Assembly: GCF_018340385.1 (NCBI RefSeq)
Contig: NC_056580.1
Coordinates: forward strand, 19,931,731-19,995,730
Length of the DNA: 64,000 nucleotides
From: Cyprinus carpio
Lineage: Eukaryota > Chordata > Actinopteri > Cypriniformes > Cyprinidae
Direction: 5' to 3'
The position numbers were made by a program, and so were the translations under genes. This document shows positions 46,672-58,800 of the stretch, piece by piece. The notes below the pieces were generated by a model that saw only the letters and a program-made list of their open reading frames with translations, ran no database searches and was not told the origin of the DNA. The stretch's first letter is position 1. Every line of letters begins with the position of its first letter.

Positions 46672-47259
46672 GATGGGTGGGTTAAGGGATTAGGGGTTGG
46701 AGACGGGTAGGATTAGGTATATGTCAGGTGGGAGGAGTTGGTTTCTTTAAAATAAAAATAAAAAATGTTTATATTTTTATTTAAAATACAAATGTGTATT
46801 CTCCAATGACTCAGAATATTCACTGATATGATACAGCTTCCCACTAAAATTGCACCAACTCTTTTAATATTTCTAAGTAGGGTGATCATACATCCTCTTT
46901 ACCTGGCTGTCATTTCTAAATTGGCTAAAATACTAGATTTTTTTTTTTTTTTTTTTTGCCTTTGTTTTCATATTGTTTTTATACTTGATGGAGATAAGAT
47001 AATGACTGAAAAGTAGTTTGACCAATAGTATTCAGGCATTGTATGTCAGTTTGCTCGAAGGTGGGATCAGTCAAACAGTCAAAGCAATGCAAATACAAAT
47101 CAGGACTGTAGAGAGGCTGTCAATAGGAAAACAAATTCAAAACCCAGATTTTGGGCTATTTAGAAATCTTTTTCAGGACATGGTCATCCTATTACTAAGT
47201 CATATTAAGGCCCTATGAGATGCATAGCAGACATCCATATTTAATATAATATATATGCA

Positions 47260-47304
47260 TGAATGTAAATAATGTATATGATAAATGCATCTGCTAAATA
47301 AATG

Positions 47305-47336
<32 letters not shown>

Positions 47337-47337
47337 T
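47260..47337. repeat. SINE-type tail followed by a CT microsatellite
   Basis: ATAAATGCATCTGCTAAATAAATG resembles the conserved 3' tail shared by fish SINEs and LINEs, here as an isolated tail. A (CT)n run of about 30 bp follows directly at 47308-47337. Confidence 0.5.
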
Positions 47338-48525
47338 GAACCTGTCGTAGGACACTTGAAACTTTGAAGTGGCATTTGCAAACTACTTAATTTCCTTTTT
47401 GTGCATTGCACTGGGCATTTTCTTTAGAATTCAGTTGTATACTTCTCATCGGTCTGAGACCACTTATATCCATTTCCTGAAAGCTATTTTATTTCCACTG
47501 AGGTCTTGCACTGATCATTTTCATTGATCTTTTTAAAAGTTCCATTTGTTCACTACATGTACTTTGCACAGTACTTCACCTGACATGCCATAGTTCTCAG
47601 TTTCAAAGGAACTGAAAAAAAATCTTGACCTCGCTGTGACATGTCTGTGGTGGAGGTTCTCAGAACAATTAGCCTAACAGTTGTTGCCTGTTAGTTGGAT
47701 GTTACATTGATTTTGTTGAATAGGCCACATGTAATATTTAATCTCAGAATAACAATAATTACAAAATCAATTTGTTTAGATGTGTTTATTAAATTTAACA
47801 TGACAAAATGAATGTCCCATATGACTTTGTATACTTTGTAACCAAAGAAAAATAATGCCCAGCAATAAAAAATAAAAAAATAAATAAACAAACATATAAC
47901 AATGAAAAAGATTGTAATAATACAGGCACATTACAAACAGTATAAGTAAAATAAATATTAAAACAGTTTAGCTCATAGAAAAGAAAATGAATTCTAACTA
48001 AACAATAACTGCATATTTCATAGTATAAAATAATTTACATATTAGCAATACATCTAAAATAGCTGCCACAATAAGTCTTTGTAGTTTTTCAGTCAGATCA
48101 GAAATTACTGAAGTTGCTGTTAACCACACATCAATGTACAAAAAAATATGTCAAAGTTTCGGTGAGAAGGAACTTGGTGTATGATACCAAAAAAAAAAAA
48201 AAAAAAACAGATACACAACATCACGCGCCCTGAATGCATGAGCAGCATGCTTTTCCTCAATTGCTCAGCCAGGAAATCAAAACAGAACAAAAGCTAAACG
48301 CTACAAAACAATAACAAGAAAAATATCTTTGGGAAGTGGTCCTTTCTGGGTTTGCATTATATTATTATAAGCACTATGAATTGTGTCAGAGCCGTGGTTG
48401 TAAGCACTCGTGCTCTGACTCATACAACTGCTCATATTGCTGCTGATTCTGACAATTCCCCCAATATCTTCTCAAAATAAAAATAGCAGAAACTAAAAAT
48501 GATATTAAAAACAACAAAAGAAATG

Positions 48526-49560
48526 TTAAAAATTGTCACAGTCCTCATTTGCATTGCTCATTGTTCGTCCAGAGAAAAAGCTTTCTCTACGACCCTCAGT
48601 CATTTGCATCTCTCCCGTACTGAGAGTCTGCAACCTCAGCATTTGCCTTAGCTTTCGACGAAACTCTTTCGATGCAAAATAATAAATAAACGGATCTATG
48701 CAACTATTAATGCAGCTAAGAGTCAGGGAGAGTTTATAGTAAATATAGAGAGATTGGTCATAGTACAGCCTTATGATTCCGTGGGCCAATAGTAATATAT
48801 TATTGGGAGCAAAACAAAAAATGTACACAAACAGAACGATGCATGCCAACCGCACAGCACGGCCTTTCTGATGACTATTGGTCTTTCTGACCAGAACGCA
48901 GATGATGTTAATGTAGCAAAACACAGTTATGATGAACGGACAGAGGAAGAGGATGATGAACATGCCAAAAATGAAGCCCGCCCAGTGAGCAGTGCTCGGG
49001 AGCATGCTCTTCCTCAACACGTCAAAACACGTGGTGATATTGCGCTCCTTTACAAAATATGTCAGATCTGTTTTTTGCAGGGGGCTCAGAATCACAAGGA
49101 CTAGCAGCCATATGAATATACAGGCAACAACTGCATATGTTTTCCTCTTCCTCATCTCTCTGAAGCGCATCGGTTTCACAATCCCCACATAGCGGTCGGC
49201 GCTGATGGCAGTCATGGATAAAATGGAGCAGTACATGTTGCTGTAGAAAACCACCGTCAGTACATTGCACATACCCGTACCCAAAGTCCAGTTGTAACCC
49301 TGCATTTGGTACGCAATCTGAAAGGGGAGCACAGTGCCCAGTATCAAGTCAGTCAGGGTGAGGTTGATCATGAAGATGATGGAGGGGGTTTTCGGAGAGG
49401 TGCGCATCAGTAACAGAAACAGAGAGATGCCGTTACCGCTCAGATTGGCAAGGGTCACAATGACATAGATGGCTGACACAACATCACTGGCCAATTTGTT
49501 GTCAAACATGGCCAAGGTGGCATTGTCCATTTTGATTTCGTCCATTTTTGAGACATTCAT
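48526..49560 (-). CDS. p2ry8: P2Y receptor family member 8, class A GPCR
   Basis: Seven-transmembrane receptor of the plasma membrane; the mammalian protein confines germinal-centre B cells by way of Gα13 in response to S-geranylgeranyl-L-glutathione (established knowledge). A single coding exon encodes 344 aa (human about 359). I start at the ATG at 49560, 15 bp inside a CTTCAAACAG|G acceptor; the longer open frame upstream is intronic. Visible marks: N-glycosylation site NAT (13-15); GN in TM1 (42-43); LTLTD in TM2 (67-71); the Cys pair C98 and C179; DRY at 122-124 (SADRYVGIV); CFAPNN in TM6 (249-254); DPFIY in TM7 (289-293); and a basic helix 8 followed by a Ser-rich tail. The frame is intact. 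Order slc25a6-asmtl-p2ry8 matches human PAR1. Confidence 0.93.
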   Translation of the reverse strand: MNVSKMDEIKMDNATLAMFDNKLASDVVSAIYVIVTLANLSGNGISLFLLLMRTSPKTPSIIFMINLTLTDLILGTVLPFQIAYQMQGYNWTLGTGMCNVLTVVFYSNMYCSILSMTAISADRYVGIVKPMRFREMRKRKTYAVVACIFIWLLVLVILSPLQKTDLTYFVKERNITTCFDVLRKSMLPSTAHWAGFIFGMFIILFLCPFIITVFCYINIICVLVRKTNSHQKGRAVRLACIVLFVYIFCFAPNNILLLAHGIIRLYYDQSLYIYYKLSLTLSCINSCIDPFIYYFASKEFRRKLRQMLRLQTLSTGEMQMTEGRRESFFSGRTMSNANEDCDNF

Positions 49561-49639
49561 GGTTGTTTTTCCACCTGTTTGAAGAGTGAGACATATATGT
49601 TTGTTTTTGAAACAATTGCTAGTAAATTTCACAAATAAT

Positions 49640-52600
49640 TACAAAGAAACGGCAAGTAAAACATTTTTTTTTTTGTGATTTTTAAATTTTCATTGCATGT
49701 TTTTACACTGTAGCTGTACTTTGAGAGCTTCATTTAAGATTCTTTTAAAAAAGAACATTTAAAAAAATGCATAAATTATAATACATATTTGATATGTAGT
49801 ATTTATATATACACTTTTATATATAAAAGTGTACAAAAGCTGTCACTGGGATGGTACACTTTAAAGTTTTAATAAGTTTTTGATGTGTTGTTTTTATTTA
49901 TAAAGTTTTATTTTTTACCTTATTTACTCATAAAGTGTGCGTTGTAGTACATGGGGCAGTCGACCGTGAGGGGCTGTCGCGCTATTTTAGTTTTTATTTT
50001 GGTTTATTAAAGGTTTATTTGAATGTTCGCCGGTTTCCCGCCTCCTTTGTTCCCGTAATTATGGAGTTTTTATTATTATTACTAATTGAATATTAATGTT
50101 GTATTATAATTTACATAAAACTTTTAATTTATAATTGTATTTATTTATCATAAATAAAATAATTTAAGATTTTATTTTATTTTACGATTTATTTTTAAGA
50201 TGCCTGTGACATTGTAAGGTTTTGCTGAAAAGTCTTCTCCCTGTAGTCACACAGGAAGAACATGAGATGTCACATTGTAAAAATTATGCTACTTAAAACC
50301 ATCACATACATTGGGGTGCACTTCTGTGAACAGGAAGTGTGAGGCCAGGTTACAGGCTTTCCAAACATGCTACTTCAGCACGTTCACAAAATGCAGACAG
50401 CACATTAAACCAACAAATCACTGCCTAACTTAAGTCTCAGAGCTGTTTCAGAAATGTTGACTGAAATGATTCACAAGCACGGAGTCTCAACCAAGGGACT
50501 TTTTTCGTGTTTTTCAAAGGAAGTGAAAAATTATTTTCATGCCACAGCGTGTGCCAGCATCAGACTTGATAGTCATTACAGATTTAGTGCAGCTGTCTTG
50601 CACAGATTGAAATTGTAGAGGTGGGCTGTAGTTTCAAATGCTTTTTGTAAAAAAATGTTTTCTGAAACAGTGTCCTTGTTTCTTTAAAAGACATTCGTAG
50701 ACTAATTACGCCTTTTTTTAGGTCATGATGCCAACTTATGGGTCCAGCAGCAATATGCATACTCAAACTGAATATGTAAAGTTAGTATCTAAAATGTGTC
50801 GCCAGCTCTGTTTAAAAGTCAACCCTATACGCTCATGAGTCATTTATTTTCTGCTTTATAATTTCTTGAATTTTGTGCGACCGAAAGCAAACTTACGCAA
50901 AAAATCTACACGCAAAAAACAAAAATAAAAAAACAAAAAATAGCCACTTGTTCAGTTTAATAATTAAAATGAGCTTAAGTACATGCTGTAACCATTTAAT
51001 TTTATTGTGTTCACTTTGTGTTTACTACATGAGTAATTTTTGTTGAAATGACATAATGGGCAGTGGATTTGTTTCCAGCATGCTTCGCAAGGGACTACAT
51101 TAGGAGAGTAAATTTAGGGATTAAGTATTATTATAAGTGTTTTTCAGTTAATGTTCAGCTGTTTTGGACATCTAGAGGAGTTTATGTAATGTTTTTGAAT
51201 TTTGTGATTACCATTACGCAGAAGAGTGTCGCCTTAGGCTGTGCCCAATCAGTCAGTAATAATGTTTATATATATATGACCTAAGCCAACAAAACTGTTG
51301 ACCCAACTAAACAGATTAAATATCTAATTAAACAATTATCTAATTAATTAAATAATAATTATCTAATTAAATAATTTGACTGACAGAGAATTTCAGTCAG
51401 TCAAAAATCTCCACTTAAGTATCACTTACACCAAACTTAACAGTTTTTTTCATATCCATATTCTGAAGGTTTTTATTACATATCAATATTCTAAAGGATT
51501 TAATTATATTCATATATAATTCGCCTGATTTTATACATTTGTTTTCTTAAAAATAAAGTGTTTTTGACGAAACGAGATATCTAAAATCTCCTCTGTAAAA
51601 ACCTCAACAAATTCATAGTTTTGTTCTTACAATTTATGCAAATAAGTGCATATTTAAATATTCTTAATGTAGTTAATAACCCGAAGAAATGGTGATATCA
51701 ATTAGTCAAAGTTTTAGCCTATACACATGTGGCGTCTTACCTTAAAGGGATAGTTTAACTCCCAATTCAATTCAATTCAGTCATCATTTATTCATCTTTT
51801 ATTGTTTAAAACCTGTACAGTATTTTTTTTTTTTTTTTGCACTTTTTCAGAACACTAAGAAAGATATTTTGAAGACTGCTGGGGTCCAGACAATATTGGA
51901 CACTGTTGACTTTAAATGTATCAACAGAAGAAAGAAAGTCATGCAGCTTTAGAACAACAGTGAGTAAATGATTTTAAAAAATACCACTTTTAACTATACT
52001 ATTGTTCATCATCTAGAGAATTTTTTTTGCCATTGTTTATAATTTTTTCTATGGCTATTTGATTTTCCTGCTAAATATTAGCTACACACTGTCCTTGAAG
52101 TCCATCAGTTCCATCCTTCACAAGTATTTTTATATGGGTGTTTCTGTCATTAAGCCATAAGCTAGTTTTCAGTGCAAGTTTTGTGCAAGGGCTCCTGTAG
52201 CACAGCAGGTGGAGAATACATTAATAGTGCTAAACTCACATCAGTACAAAGTGATGTATACTGTACCTGAATATACTGTACGTTATTTTGAATTTGGCAT
52301 CTGCCTAATTTAAAATGGCAAAACTTATAACCTAGTAACCTATTATCACACACAACGTTGCATGTTTTTTTTTTTTTTTTTACGTGTTTTTTGCAGTGAA
52401 ACCATGCCTATGTGAAGTTAACCTACATGCAGAGCCATGGCTGGCTGCCACACTTGCTTGATTTAATAGATCTCATGGTATTTTTTTTTAAAAAAGTCAG
52501 TTTCCATACAACCACAAACCATCTCGGCTACAAAAAAGCTTGAACATTTTCACAGCTATTGCCAAAGTTTATTAAACACATATTTCCCCCATAATGGGAC

Positions 52601-53450
52601 CTTTTATCAAGTATTCGCAATGGAACCTGCTTATGAAATCGCCTTTTCTAAGCTTGTCAGTGAAATGTAAAAAGTGAAACAGTTATCAAACACAAATGCA
52701 TGAAACAAAGAGAATATAAAAAGTAACATACAAAAACCTTTTAGTTTGAAGGACAGAATTCAACTATATTAATTTAAAACCGTTTTAGGAATTTGAAACC
52801 ACCATATAAAACCACTGCTAGATAAACATCCTGTAAATTAGACTTTGATTAAAAACATCATAGTTACTCAAAACTAGGCCTATTGTTTCCTCTTTTACAG
52901 TGATAAAAACATAATACTGGCTCAGGGTAAATCTGTTTGCGTTCCCACAGTACTTTCTCATCACTCATGAAGTGTTACACCATCATGACTCATCTTTAGA
53001 AAGAGTTCTCTGTTGTGAAATGACGTTGATAGTATGTGATTAGTGAATTTATAATTGAGTCTAACATGGCAAAATGTTGTCAGTGTTACTATATTTTAAA
53101 AGTTACATTTGTTGTCCTCAATAGGAGATTTAGTTGGAACATTCAAAACACTTGTCAAATCTGGAGTAATAATGGACTCAAATTATATGAGATCATCCGT
53201 TCAGTGATGAATCACACAGTTCTACCTCAACAAGAGCAGCAAAACATTCAGGTGACAATTCATCTGTTCTAACTAATAGCAGAGCACATGTACAAAATGT
53301 CAATTTCTCACAAAAATCTGAATTTGCAATAATATTTCAAGGAAAACTATGTAAATCCCTGGGATTATCACAGCAACTCAAAGTGTTAAGTATATCTGCA
53401 CATATTTAGGAAATACATATTTTTAAAAATCAATATCAGGCTTGTGTACG
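49640..53450 (-). other. probable 5' intron of p2ry8, no other gene seen
   Basis: AT-rich DNA with simple repeats: an ATTCA pentamer run near 51760 and T tracts near 51825 and 52367. A GTAGCACAGCAGGTGGAG stretch near 52196 vaguely recalls a tRNA-like SINE head but has no second box. No exon is convincing. Confidence 0.4.
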
Positions 53451-53453
53451 TAC

Positions 53454-53560
53454 CTCAAGAAGCATGTGTGACTTCTCTCGTGTGTTGATGGCAGTTAATC
53501 TGGCATGACTGTTATACGCAGGAAACTTCTTGATGAGAGGAAGTACACCGCCTGACTATT
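53454..53560 (-). other. p2ry8: candidate non-coding first exon of p2ry8
   Basis: On the minus strand an open-ended segment ends CATGCTTCTTGAG|GTACGTAC, a strong donor about 3.9 kb upstream of the coding exon, whose acceptor (CTTCAAACAG) lies at 49576. Fish and mammalian P2RY genes commonly have a separate 5' UTR exon. The 5' limit is unknown and transcription is unproven. Confidence 0.3.
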
Positions 53561-53599
53561 CTTTTTGATTAAAATATAGTAAGCTTAGAGTTACACATA

Positions 53600-55500
53600 T
53601 GTGAAATGTAACAACATATTCCACGTTTCCAAAATATCAGAAATGTAGAACATTTATAAGAAGATTACATAGTTTTATCATCAAAGTTATAACATTTATT
53701 AATTCATCAGTTCCGTGATGTTTGCAAACAAAACTGAATTTACAGCATCCACAGAGGAAGTTCCTCTAATGTCATGCATGGTTGTACACAGTTTCTCTTT
53801 CTCATGAATTATGTGTGATTTTTAATGTTTTATTGGATTAGATTTTTAAACACCTCCTAAGGTGAAATTGATGTGGGAGGATGTGGGTAAGGCAATACAC
53901 CACATAAACCAGCAAAATAAAGGCACACACCTTTCCCCATGCCAAGCACAAATACTCTGAGGGGTCCCACCCAACACCAAATACACCAGATTTTTAGTAG
54001 TGAACTTACAGATGCATTAATACAAACCTCAGTGTTTCTTTCGTCAGGCCTGTAAAGTCCCATGTGGATATACATAAATAGAAAGAAACAAACAAACAAA
54101 AACAAAGAAAAAAAGAAAAAGGTTTTATTCGTTTTTTCCAAAAAACAAAAAGGAAACTGTAATGCAGAAACTAGTGCAGGGGGTTTTATCAGCGTCATAC
54201 CTGTGATCTTGTTTCCTGTTTGCTTTGTGAGCTCAACTTTTATGTTGGTAATTCATGCAGACAACACATTAAAATAAACATTTTATTTTGGAGTAAGGGG
54301 AACTGCTATTTGCTTTTAGTACTGATTGACTAAAGACTACTGCCATTAGTGAGAGGACACTTCCGTACAGGATGCATTTATCACATCTTCTATCAATACT
54401 CCTTCACTGAGAACTAGAGAAGCAGTGGTGATAGGTATGAAAAAACAGACTAAGAAGTAAAATTAAGGTAAAAAGTCACACCGTGAAAGACACAGGAAGA
54501 CATTATGACTTGTTTTCTCAGTCTGAATGTGTGGGAACTAAAGGAGTAGTATGAGAAACTGCAAATTATATTAATTTCTATCTTTTCAGTCCAAACCGAT
54601 TCTGCTTTAGAGTTGACTCACAAAGAGCAGACTTTAGCCGCTGAGCTGTTTTACAAGCAAAAGCAATAAATCTTAAGAAAACAGCCTTAAGTAAAAGTAT
54701 TTTTATGTATTATTTGATTTGTAATTATGGTAGAATTTGGTCTTTTATCTTCGGAAATAACCTTACAAAATACTGAATTATAGAATTTATTATAGAACTT
54801 AATTTTATCAAATTATGTTTTTTGTTTGTTTGTTAAAAGCTATACATTGTTAAATTTAATCAAAGTGTATAAGTCAATGTTTAAGTTAAATGTTTAAAAG
54901 TAATAATAATACCATTCTAATAATACTTTATATAATCATATATCTTTATTGTACACAAATGGTCAATCCATCAAATACAGTATCACATTTTTAAAGTATT
55001 CTACAGAGTTCACTTTTTTTTGGGACTCAACAATAATTCTAAAAACCTGTATTTTTGTAGACTTATTTAATAACAGACGGGATCTTTACATGCAAATCAA
55101 ACGTAAGGCATGTGACCCCATGTAGCCTCCTACCACTGAACAACTGCAATTTCTCAAAAACATGCACAGTGGTCAGAGACATCACAAAACATGTTATCTG
55201 ACCAAACAGAAGACGATTTTAACAAACAATGTTGTTCTTTTTGGCCCGCAGGTAAAACGATGCTCTGAAAGTTGCTATATCCTGTTGTGAGCTGTATTTG
55301 TTAATACAAAAAAAAACCCACAATGTCTATAAATAGGGACAATACAGCCATCATTCAAAGGCATTACAGTGTGAAAGTCTAAAATTAAGAGTCACATGCT
55401 TAAATGTTTCATTAATACAATGTAGCATTTTTATATTCCTACAGAAAAAAATATGTTTCTGTTCCCCATCCCACATGACTTATATTTAAAACAGATTTCA
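53600..55500. other. intergenic between p2ry8 and upf3a
   Basis: AT-rich, non-coding as far as I can see. A 113-codon open frame at 53857-54198 on the minus strand is rich in Phe from an A/T tract and is not credible as a protein. I found no AKAP17A-like sequence, which follows P2RY8 in human. Confidence 0.4.
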
Positions 55501-55525
55501 CAACACATACTGCTTTTCTTTACAG

Positions 55526-55527
<2 letters not shown>

Positions 55528-55617
<90 letters not shown>
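55528..55617. repeat. (TA)n microsatellite, ~90 bp
   Basis: An almost uninterrupted TA run, likely length-variable and prone to collapse in assembly. Confidence 0.95.
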
Positions 55618-55621
<4 letters not shown>

Positions 55622-55886
55622 TCTTGTACTACAAAAGGCATACAAATCTGATCTGAGGTAATATTCTCAATGAAGTGGTGTGAATCCTTGATAAGTGTAC
55701 AGAAGCCGATCATTTTAATTTTATGACACTGTTGACTTTGTGTATAAATTATCACGTAGTTAATTCAATGCACTATACTCACACATTGACTAACAAGACA
55801 GAAACAAGGTTGATCTCTAGTGTTCTTTCTAATCTGGCATGACCCTTGCTTCTAAAAGTAGACTTCTTCCTGTTGTGGTATTTTTT

Positions 55887-58800
55887 TCAGTCATCAGCAC
55901 TCTTCTCTGAGCCTGTACCAATGACCGTCTTGTAGCAGTGTTCTCCTCCGTGTTCGGGAGAGATTGGTGAGAAGTCAAACATCTTGTTCCCAGAGCCCAT
56001 TCGCTTGCGATTTCTAGCACCAGGTTGGTACAGCTGCATTGCGGGTCGGTCCTGTGCCGTGAAATGAGTAAGACACAAAAGACAAAAGCAATACACTCAT
56101 ACGTCATACCACAAACACAGATTTTTCTCATTATAGGTTAGTCAAGAAAGTGCTATTCATGCATATATTCAATTTCATTCCCCTTCTGAATCACATTTCA
56201 GTTCAGACAACCAGCCATTGACAGCCCCTCAAAATCAATTCAGTCCATAACAAAAACATTATACTGCATTGTATCTGTTATGCACTTCTTTGCATTTAAC
56301 AGTTTCGATTTGGTGATGATGGGGGTGACACATAATGGCTAAAGCTCAGGGCTAGTAACCGGAATACTGTTGCTATCATCACTTCTGAAAATAAGTGTAT
56401 TGTAAGTCACTTAGGACAATATCATCTGCTAAATGACTACTTACTGAAATGTATAAACAGAATCCAGTATGTAAGATCATATGTATTAGTCTGTATACAT
56501 GTAGGATCTGTTCCAAAACCAAGTGAAATGCCATTTACTGTCTACATAGGGAGCAGTCTTTTAAGACAACATCCTACATATGCTTAACACAGGCAGCAAC
56601 TCACTTAAATAGTGCTCCTCATAAAAAAAAGCAAAGTAGACTCTCCTCTCATTTTAGTAGTTTGTGAAATATGTTGCTAAGCTAACATATTGGGAAAAAT
56701 GTCATTTTTAGATATGATTAAATAAATGTTATCCACTCCTTTCACTATATAAGTATACATACAGTGTATACAAATTTAGTGGATAAAAATGGTTAAACTG
56801 AAATTTTTTATTCTTACTGTGTTTGAAAATTTTTTGGTTACGATTTTTTTGGTTTTTTGTTTTAAAGTCCTTAAACTTTTATTTTCAGGTTTAAAATAAA
56901 TTTTTGAATTAAATTGATTTATTGTCTCTGAAAAAGCAAAATCTGAAATATTTTTTCTTCACTTTATGAAATAATGTTTTATTGTATCTGATTTTTCAAT
57001 TTATTTAATGTTTTTTATTGAGTTTATGTTGTAATTTTTTTATATTTTAGGTTTTTTTTTAAAACTACATTTATAATTATATTTTTCTAACTATATTTTA
57101 TCTTTAATGGACCCCCCCCCCATTTTTTATTTTAGATATTATATAATTTTTTATAATGTTATCTTTTTATATGATGTTTAAATATCCTTAATTTTTGTTT
57201 ATTTCTAGGTTTAAATGAGTCGTTTTAATTTTTGTTTATTTTTTTTTTTTAATTTGTTTACGCAAAAAACACGATTCAACACATGCGTAGACAATTTCAC
57301 ATGCATGAAACCTAATGCACATACACACAAAAAAAATTCACGTACGTGAAAAAAAATATATACATTCACAAAAAAGCAATTCACATGCGCAAAATTAAAA
57401 AATATTCATAAAATACATTTCACAAATGCAAAACACAATTCGTAGATATAAAACTGTGCACAAAAACCTTTGAATGTTTAAAATGTACGAGTGTCCGAAT
57501 AAAATCGTTTTTACGAATCCACTTATTTGTGTGTGTGTGTGTGTTTGAGACTTTTCCTGGCAGAGCTCTCTTCCCATGTCGTACTCTGCCAAAGATGCGA
57601 GCCTTACCATTCAAACAATCATATCATAAGCCCTGAGAGTGCATTTAGAAGCTCGCGGGCAATCGGGGAGAGACGTCAAGAGAAGCCCTGGCCCATAGAA
57701 GTCCTTGGCGTTTTACATTTAAAAAATACTATACAAAATAAATCAGAATACTTACTCCTGCTCACTCACGCCAAAGAACTCCCCGCTCAAGCTCGCCGTT
57801 TCTGCAAGATTAACGATGGGCAGTTTGCACGCACAAGCTACTAGAAGATTTACATCTGTCAACAGTTGCTGACGTCATCAAGCTTAGTTTGAAGTCTGCG
57901 CGTCAGAAACGGAAGTGCTTAAAAAATCGCTAAAAAATGGGCTTCCTTGTCTCAATTGAGTTCCAATTGGGTCGCTGTGTCCATCTTCAAATACTGTCTA
58001 CATTACTGATGTAAAACTTAATTTCCATTCTAATAAATTATTGCGCAAAATGCGCAGAATCGGTGTTCCTTGAATGCACTCTCAGTGGCTTATGATTGAT
58101 AGGTTGAATGGTAAGCTCGCATCTGGCTAAAGAGTACGACAGACCCACGGGTGGGAAGAGAGCTCTGACAGGAAAGTCTCAAAAACACACCCACACAAAT
58201 CCGAGTGGATTCGTAGTAAATGACGATTTGTACATTCAGACACTCGTTACATTTTTTAAACATCAAGGTTTTTGTGCACAGTTGTATTACGAATTGTGTT
58301 TTGCATTTGTTGAATGTATTTGATGTATATAATTTTTATTTTTGCGCATGTGAATTGCTTTTTGTGAATAATTTTTTTGTCAAGCACGTGAATTTTTTTG
58401 TGTTACGTGAATTAGGTTTCATGCATGTTGAAATGTCTACGCATGTGTGAATCGTGTTGTTTTTGCGTTGAATTATATTTGAGACTAATCTGCTTCCATA
58501 GTTTGGGCATATCATTTTTATGTTTATTTCTAGGTTTAAATGAGTCGTTGCATCTCATTTATACATGAATCCCCCACACCACCTCTACATTGGAGGCATG
58601 ATGCATACGATGCCTTAAAATGCTGCTCATGCAGGCAACTCACTACGTTTAGGAACAGAGCCGTAGTTTTCAGTTGTATAGGCTTCTTCTATTGGGAACC
58701 ACTCCTCATCTGTGCCATTACAGCATTAGCAACATCCTACTGTCAGCAAGTACACCTGGCACTGTAAGGTGCGGGGCCTCTCAGTATACAGCATGTGTGG

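Noticed and set aside
49561..49632. N-terminal extension of p2ry8 to the upstream ATG
   Set aside because: A CTTCAAACAG splice acceptor lies between the two ATGs, and the added residues (KNKHICLTLQ) are not receptor-like.
53857..54198. 113-codon minus-strand frame near p2ry8
   Set aside because: Its Phe-rich stretch comes from an A/T tract; there is no signal peptide logic, homology or splice context.
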